64,000 bases of DNA from Cenococcum geophilum 1.58 (Eukaryota > Ascomycota > Dothideomycetes > Gloniales > Gloniaceae): contig KV748202.1 in assembly GCA_001692895.1 (NCBI GenBank), forward strand, positions 1,178,001 to 1,242,000, given 5' to 3'. The translations under genes and the position numbers were made by a program. Within the stretch, counting starts at the first letter, position 1; each line of letters starts with the position of its first letter. This document shows, piece after piece, positions 63,337 through 64,000 of this stretch. Under the pieces are notes generated by a model that made no database searches, was not told the DNA's origin, and saw only the letters and a list, made by a program, of their open reading frames with translations.

Positions 63337-64000
63337 GAATGTCACCCTAACTTACAATCCTATAAAGATGGGTGCATTTGCCGTCGGAAACGATGGTATT
63401 GATGAGCTACGTCCATACCTGCCGTTCGCGAGCGGCGAGCCTGAGCTGTCGTAAGCATTGACCATGTGCGCCGTGTTGGTCTAAAACTGGGATTGCAGGA
63501 TTAGGTAAAGCTTGCCTTTTAACATATCTATAAGGGTGTTAGGATTTAACTAGAAAACCGCTCAAACTCGCTGGTTGCGAGTCACTACCGTCTTTTTGGT
63601 GTAGTTGAGAGTGGATCTTAACAGAGTCTCAACTCTATGCCATCGTTCATTCCTTAATTGCTGACAAGCTTGAGTCAAGGGATCATCAGCCGTCAAGAGT
63701 TTCAAGATTGAGCTTGACTTCGCTTTTTCGGAGATCGTTCCGACTTCAGCTGCAACAACACCCAGAGACCGCGCGTTTTCGACTGCGCCTCCTTTCCCAC
63801 GTCATCACTCCATCTTGGCGTGCGCGAGAACTGCATCTTCCAGAGTTGAGCGGAGCGAAGACAAGGTCACGGGCACCGCCTGTGGACTGATCCGGCCCGT
63901 TAGTTCGGAATTTAAATATTCTGGGAGGTCTGGCTCGTATCTCATAAGCTGCCTGCCGGCTTTTCAAACGCTCTTCTCCCTTCCTCTTGGTCTGCGAGCG
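63337..64000. other. Unassigned DNA after HET-4
   Basis: Normal composition. Overlapping 60- and 73-codon frames at 63708-63967 lie on opposite strands, have no recognisable domain, and look like chance openings in GC-rich DNA. I see no element ends or repeats. Confidence 0.35.

Overview
The window looks like an AT-rich, repeat-packed accessory region of a filamentous ascomycete (Pezizomycotina). Three things point there. Most of the DNA carries the footprint of repeat-induced point mutation (RIP): CA/TG are scarce, TA is very common, and Gln/Trp codons in old reading frames have become stops. There are four HET-domain (heterokaryon incompatibility) genes or remnants, one of them a HET-NACHT-ankyrin NLR. 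The mobile elements are Ty3/gypsy chromoviruses, Ty1/copia elements and a Tad1-like LINE. Almost no intact gene remains. A few ambiguous bases (N at 14171, 17789-17833 and 49092-49100) sit in repeats.

Layout. 1-6752: a gypsy element on the minus strand (gypsy-A) whose 5' LTR was hit by a copia element (copia-1, 3167-6715). 6851-11750: a RIP-degraded HET-NACHT-ankyrin gene on the plus strand. It is interrupted by a tRNA-headed SINE (7869-8455), and its ankyrin part carries two arrays of an 80-bp intron-like unit. 11762-12450: a second HET remnant on the minus strand, tail to tail with the first. 13999-35300: a chromodomain gypsy (gypsy-1, plus) split by a second, inverted member of its family (gypsy-2, minus, 21612-33971). 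Gypsy-2 is in turn split by a LINE that carries ORF1 only (24238-27680). 35656-41335: a full-length copia element (copia-2). 41341-45130: unrecognised RIP-degraded DNA. 45138-46800: a third HET remnant, minus. 46906-49461: an element with inverted termini that holds a 1.3-kb array of a 12-bp repeat. 49775-51946 and 61310-61869: one tandem array of a 68-bp intron-like unit, split by a 9.4-kb gypsy (gypsy-C, minus). Gypsy-C itself contains a small non-autonomous LTR element (element D). From about 61.87 kb on, base composition returns to normal: a solo LTR, unassigned DNA and the front of a fourth HET gene.

Target-site duplications could be read for nearly every insertion: AAGCC, TTCTTCTAACTAyAG, AATAA, TAAGr, AGAATATCTTTA, ACTAG, CTTAC, CTATA and GACCC. 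The order of events is therefore firm: an old HET/NLR cluster, then gypsy and copia insertions, then nested younger LINE, SINE and element D insertions.

The most unusual feature is the pair of tandem arrays (68-bp and 80-bp units). In both, every unit starts with GTAAGTA, has a GCTAAC branch-site-like motif and ends in GGTATAG. Successive units are separated by a spacer of almost exactly three bases, and this spacer is the most variable part of the repeat. They look like trains of spliceosomal introns (introner-like elements) separated by one-codon gaps.
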